DNA from: an uncultured Clostridia bacterium
GTDB taxonomy: Bacteria; Bacillota; Clostridia; UBA1381; UMGS1253
Length of the DNA: 64,000 nt
Direction: 5' to 3'
Assembly (NCBI GenBank): GCA_934457145.1
Contig: CAKSHP010000001.1
Location: forward strand, 62,001 to 126,000
The notes beneath the pieces are model-generated. The model was not told the DNA's origin. It did not search any database and saw only the letters and a program-made list of their open reading frames with translations. Shown piece after piece: positions 61,022 through 64,000 of the stretch (the stretch's first letter is position 1; each line of letters starts with the position of its first letter). The position numbers and the translations under genes are program-made.

Positions 61022-61975
61022 TTAGTTTTGTTTTCCCAGAAGAGCTGCGCCGATTATGCCGGCATCGTTGCCGAGCTTGGCAATTCTTATGTCCGTTTCG
61101 GGAACAAAACGGGTGTAGCTCTTTTTAGCTGCCCACTCTTTGATAGGATCAAGCAAATAGTTGCCTTCTTTTGAGATTGCTCCGCCTATAACGAGAACTT
61201 CGGGCTGGAATATGTTTATAACAGAAACTATACCCTCTGCAACATATTTAATATATTTATCAACAACCTCCTGTGCGGCTTTGTCGCCCTGTTTTGCACA
61301 GTCGAAAGAGGTTTTTCCGTTTACCTTTGAAAGGTCGCCGTCAACCATTTTAGCCATCATGGAGTCGGGGTGTTTTTCAATTGCGCGCTTTGTTTCGCGG
61401 ATAAGCGCCGTAACCGAAGCGTATGCCTCCCAACAGCCGTCTCTGCCGCATGTGCAAGGCTCGCCGTTGTCGGTCATAACCTGAAAATGTCCGATTTCGC
61501 CGGCTGCGCCGTTAAAGCCTTCGTAAATTCTTTTGTTTATAATAATTCCGCCGCCGACGCCTGTTCCGAGAGTGATGGCAATCATGTCTTCAACGGAGTC
61601 GTCGCCTAAAACCATAAATTCGCCGAGAGCGGCAACGTTTGCATCATTTCCGATATACACGGGAAGGTTGATGTATTTTTGAATTTCCTCTCTCATCGGC
61701 ACTTTTTCAAAGTTGATGTTGTTTGCATATACGAGTATGCCGTTTTTGGAATCGCATGTTCCGGGCGAACCTATACCTATGCTTGAAACGTCTTTTTCAA
61801 TGTCATAGCCTGCATCTTTTGTAACTTTTATTGCAAGCATTGCCATATCCTTTAAAATTTCGCTGTAGTGGCGCTGGGCACCTGTGGGAACGCTGCCCGA
61901 TGCAATAATTTTATAATTTTCGTCTACCAGACCGACTTTTATGCCTGTGCCTCCCAAATCAATACCTATGTACAT
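61022..61975 (-). CDS. glcK: ROK-family glucokinase
   Basis: 317-aa sugar kinase. ATP-binding GIDLGGTGIKVGLVD at the start, GNDANVAALGE (about 110-120), catalytic GAAGEIGH and the ROK zinc motif CTCGRDGCWEAYAS (about 173-186). Phosphorylates glucose or a related sugar. It sits in the hprK locus, consistent with carbon regulation. Confidence 0.92.
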   Translation of the reverse strand: MYIGIDLGGTGIKVGLVDENYKIIASGSVPTGAQRHYSEILKDMAMLAIKVTKDAGYDIEKDVSSIGIGSPGTCDSKNGILVYANNINFEKVPMREEIQKYINLPVYIGNDANVAALGEFMVLGDDSVEDMIAITLGTGVGGGIIINKRIYEGFNGAAGEIGHFQVMTDNGEPCTCGRDGCWEAYASVTALIRETKRAIEKHPDSMMAKMVDGDLSKVNGKTSFDCAKQGDKAAQEVVDKYIKYVAEGIVSVINIFQPEVLVIGGAISKEGNYLLDPIKEWAAKKSYTRFVPETDIRIAKLGNDAGIIGAALLGKQN

Positions 61976-62005
61976 AATAAAATCTCTCCTTTTTAGTTTT
62001 TTATT

Positions 62006-62731
62006 TTAAAGACCTATAATCATTTTTCTTTTCCGCAGTATGGAAAGAAAACGCTCAAGGTTTAGGTTTGCTATAAGTTCCTGCGGAAAATCAATCTGTT
62101 TAAGCATTGACACTGCCTCAGAAAAATTTCCCACGCTTTGCGAGAAATGTGCGTCGGAGCCGACAACAACATAAACTCCCATCTCGGCGCATTTTTTTGC
62201 TATATTGATGCAGTTTTGAATACTGCCCTTTCTTATAAGATGCGAATTGTTGTTAATTTCAATCATCTTATGTTCTTTTTTTGCCTTTTCAAGCACGGCG
62301 GCTATATTGTATTCGTAGTCGGGAGAGCCGCTGTGGCCTATAATATCGACATACGGATTATCCAAAACATTTAAATATGCCTGCGTGTGTGCCTTTTTGT
62401 TTATCGGTTCAAACAAATCCCTGTGTATTGAAGCAATTACAACGTCAAGCGATGATAAAACGTCCGGCGGCAAGTCTATATTGCCCGCAGTATCTAATAT
62501 GTTTACTTCTGCGCCGATTAAAACCTTAACGCCGTTTACCGTGCGGGGGATGTTTTTTGCGGCGTTTAAAAAATGCCACATATGGGGCGAATCGGGCATT
62601 GCCGGCGCATGGTTTGTCATTGCTATTGCCTCAAGGCCGATTTCCTTTGCATGTCTGATGTTTTCTTCAAGGGTTGAATAAGCATGAGACGATGCGGTAG
62701 TGTGAGTGTGTGTATCTACTAAAATTTTCAT
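62006..62731 (-). CDS. PHP-domain phosphoesterase (YcdX-like)
   Basis: 241-aa metal-dependent hydrolase with PHP motifs: VDTHTHTTAS (7-10 region), IAMTNHAPAM, IASIHRDLF, DIIGHSGSPD and VVGSDAHFSQ. Likely a small phosphatase; substrate not known. Located between hprK and the ROK kinase gene, a conserved order in Clostridia. Confidence 0.9.
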   Translation of the reverse strand: MKILVDTHTHTTASSHAYSTLEENIRHAKEIGLEAIAMTNHAPAMPDSPHMWHFLNAAKNIPRTVNGVKVLIGAEVNILDTAGNIDLPPDVLSSLDVVIASIHRDLFEPINKKAHTQAYLNVLDNPYVDIIGHSGSPDYEYNIAAVLEKAKKEHKMIEINNNSHLIRKGSIQNCINIAKKCAEMGVYVVVGSDAHFSQSVGNFSEAVSMLKQIDFPQELIANLNLERFLSILRKRKMIIGL

Positions 62732-62775
62732 TTTTTTAGCCTTTCTGTCTGCAAACTAAGCAGAATATTTGCTGT

Positions 62776-63714
62776 TTACTCGTCTTTTCCGAGCTGATTT
62801 GTAAGACGGTTGTTTAATTCCTCTGCGGCATTATAGCCCATTCTTTTCTGACGGTTGTTCATTGCCGCAACCTCAACTATAATTGCAAGGTTTCTGCCGG
62901 GGCGGACGGGAATTGTGACCGAGGGAATATCTATGCCTAAAATATTTGTGTATTCGTTTTCAAGACCAAGCCTGTCATAACAGCGGGCTTCCTCCCATGG
63001 CTCAAGATGAATAATCATGTCTATTTTTTCGGTTTCCTTAACAGCTCCCATACCGAAAAGACGGCGGATATCAACTATTCCGATACCTCTTATTTCTATA
63101 AAGTGCCTTATAATTTCGGGTGCGGAACCGACTAAGGTTTTGTCGGACACTCTTTTTATTTCAACTGCGTCGTCTGCAACAAAACGGTGACCTCTTTTAA
63201 CAAGCTCCACTGCCGTTTCGCTTTTGCCGACTCCGCTTTCTCCTAAAATCAGCACGCCCTCGCCGTGTACCTCAACCAACACGCCGTGGCGGGTGATTCT
63301 CGGCGCAAGCCTTATATTTAAATAGCTTATAAGGGCGCTCATAAACGCCGATGTGTTTGCTCCGCTTCTTAAAATTGAAACGTCAAACTTTTTGGCAGCT
63401 TCCAGAAGCTCGGGAAAAACCTCGAGCGATCTTGTTACAACAATAACAGGAATTTTTGTTGACAAAAGCTTTTCAAAGCAGTTTGTACGCTCCTCGGCAG
63501 AAAGACGGCGCAGATATGAGATTTCAACCATTCCCAGTATCTGAATACGCGCCTCGCCGAAATAGTCAAAAAAGCCGACTATCTGCATACCCGGGCGGTT
63601 AACTTCGCTTGTTGTGACCATAACATCTTCAAAGTCGTTTGATTTATAAACGGTTTCCAAATCAAACTCCTGTGCCACATCTTTTAAGGGCAAAACAAAT
63701 TTTTCATTGCTCAT
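62776..63714 (-). CDS. hprK: HPr kinase/phosphorylase
   Basis: 312-aa bifunctional enzyme setting Ser46 phosphorylation of HPr and so catabolite control. Walker A LGESGVGKSETA (about 152-163), RFVADDAVE (about 173-181) and the HprK signature IEIRGIGIVDIRRLFG (about 200-215), plus VPVRPG-like IPVRPGRN near the end. Start at 63714 with AAAGGATTGAGCTT; the frame upstream lacks similarity. First gene of the hprK-PHP-ROK-murB-rapZ row. Confidence 0.95.
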   Translation of the reverse strand: MSNEKFVLPLKDVAQEFDLETVYKSNDFEDVMVTTSEVNRPGMQIVGFFDYFGEARIQILGMVEISYLRRLSAEERTNCFEKLLSTKIPVIVVTRSLEVFPELLEAAKKFDVSILRSGANTSAFMSALISYLNIRLAPRITRHGVLVEVHGEGVLILGESGVGKSETAVELVKRGHRFVADDAVEIKRVSDKTLVGSAPEIIRHFIEIRGIGIVDIRRLFGMGAVKETEKIDMIIHLEPWEEARCYDRLGLENEYTNILGIDIPSVTIPVRPGRNLAIIVEVAAMNNRQKRMGYNAAEELNNRLTNQLGKDE

Positions 63715-63765
63715 AAGCTCAATCCTTTCACAAGTCTGATTATGTTTTGTACCTATACAGCCTTT

Positions 63766-63794
63766 ATTATACACCAAAACAGACTTGTTGTAAA
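63766..63794 (-). promoter_or_regulatory. Promoter of hprK
   Basis: TTTACA (63794-63789), 17-bp spacer, TATAAT (63771-63766) on the minus strand. Confidence 0.68.
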
Positions 63795-63832
63795 CAATTT
63801 AAAGTAAATATATTGCAAATTTTTATCTTTGT

Positions 63833-64000
63833 CTATCTTCTTTGTCTTGTTGCTTCATACATCAAAAGCGCGCCGGCAACGGAGGCGTTTAAGCTGTTTA
63901 TATGGCCCTTCATCGGTATACGCACGCAAAAATCGCATTTTTCTTTAACAAGTCTTCCCATACCCTCACCCTCGGAGCCGATAACAATTGCAAGTGCGCC
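63833..64000 (-). CDS. SpoU/TrmH-family rRNA 2'-O-methyltransferase, C-terminal end
   Basis: The last 55 codons of a gene entering from the right edge, ending with TAG at 63835-63833. It shows the SpoU motifs 2 and 3: [13 protein letters not shown] and [20 protein letters not shown], as in RlmB and TrmH. Which RNA it methylates cannot be told from this fragment; RlmB-like (23S G2251) is the most common in this setting. Confidence 0.88.
   Translation of the reverse strand, partial: GALAIVIGSEGEGMGRLVKEKCDFCVRIPMKGHINSLNASVAGALLMYEATRQRR

Noticed and set aside
1..64000. CRISPR arrays, rRNA, insertion sequences, prophage genes
   Set aside because: No regularly spaced repeats, rRNA-like stretches, transposase or phage structural genes were seen in the window.

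Overview
The window reads as a chromosomal stretch of a low-GC, endospore-forming Clostridia-type Firmicute, probably a gut or other anaerobic plant-polysaccharide habitat organism. Two sporulation genes are visible (spoIVB and an unlisted 24-codon spoVM). Firmicute housekeeping genes (hprK, rapZ, homodimeric glyS, abrB, rex) are present, promoters match the sigma-A consensus closely, and TTG/GTG starts are common. There are no rRNA, tRNA, CRISPR or prophage genes that I can support.

Layout. 1-3.9 kb: methionine synthesis on the minus strand (metF, a stand-alone MetH reactivation-domain protein, and metH running off the left edge). 4-9.8 kb: an IscR-like Rrf2 regulator, an MFS permease, a membrane glycosyltransferase/GT2/GtrA set and a YitT protein. 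9.9-14.6 kb: glmM, spoIVB, an AraC regulator and a divergent DMT transporter. 14.6-17.6 kb: Gfo/Idh/MocA oxidoreductase, a small protein of the Anabaena sensory rhodopsin transducer (ASRT) family and a GH29 fucosidase. 17.8-22.6 kb: mnmG, a small XRE regulator divergent from a lipoprotein with a perfect 42-bp palindrome between them, and a LacI regulator with an unknown protein.

The most notable part is 22.6-41.3 kb, all on the minus strand. It holds malate dehydrogenase (an LDH scaffold with a malate-type specificity residue), fumarase, HdrB, HdrC, HdrA, an MvhD-like protein, two Fe-S proteins, a flavin/NAD protein (the FlxABCD set), a soluble fumarate reductase pair FrdB-FrdA without membrane anchor, an AAE-family carboxylate exporter and the NADH sensor Rex. 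Next come a [2Fe-2S] thioredoxin-like ferredoxin, a sensory [FeFe]-hydrogenase-like PAS protein, a PP2C-type phosphatase and PEP carboxykinase. I infer a cytosolic, possibly electron-bifurcating NADH:fumarate reductase (HdrABC-Flx-FrdAB) that ends a PEP-to-succinate fermentation branch under redox control.

41.5-54.4 kb is largely housekeeping: YfcE, LysR, yajC, a small membrane protein, csp, tex, a 2-hydroxyacid dehydrogenase, an aldose epimerase, abrB, luxS-mtnN, glyS and secDF. 54.5-58.3 kb is a plus-strand operon joining a MIF-like tautomerase to a GH78 rhamnosidase and a CE15-type esterase, which suits intracellular processing of pectin/hemicellulose fragments. 58.3-64 kb is a minus-strand set: hprK, PHP phosphoesterase, ROK glucokinase, murB, rapZ, an unknown membrane protein and spoVM, with the 3' end of an rRNA methyltransferase at the right edge.
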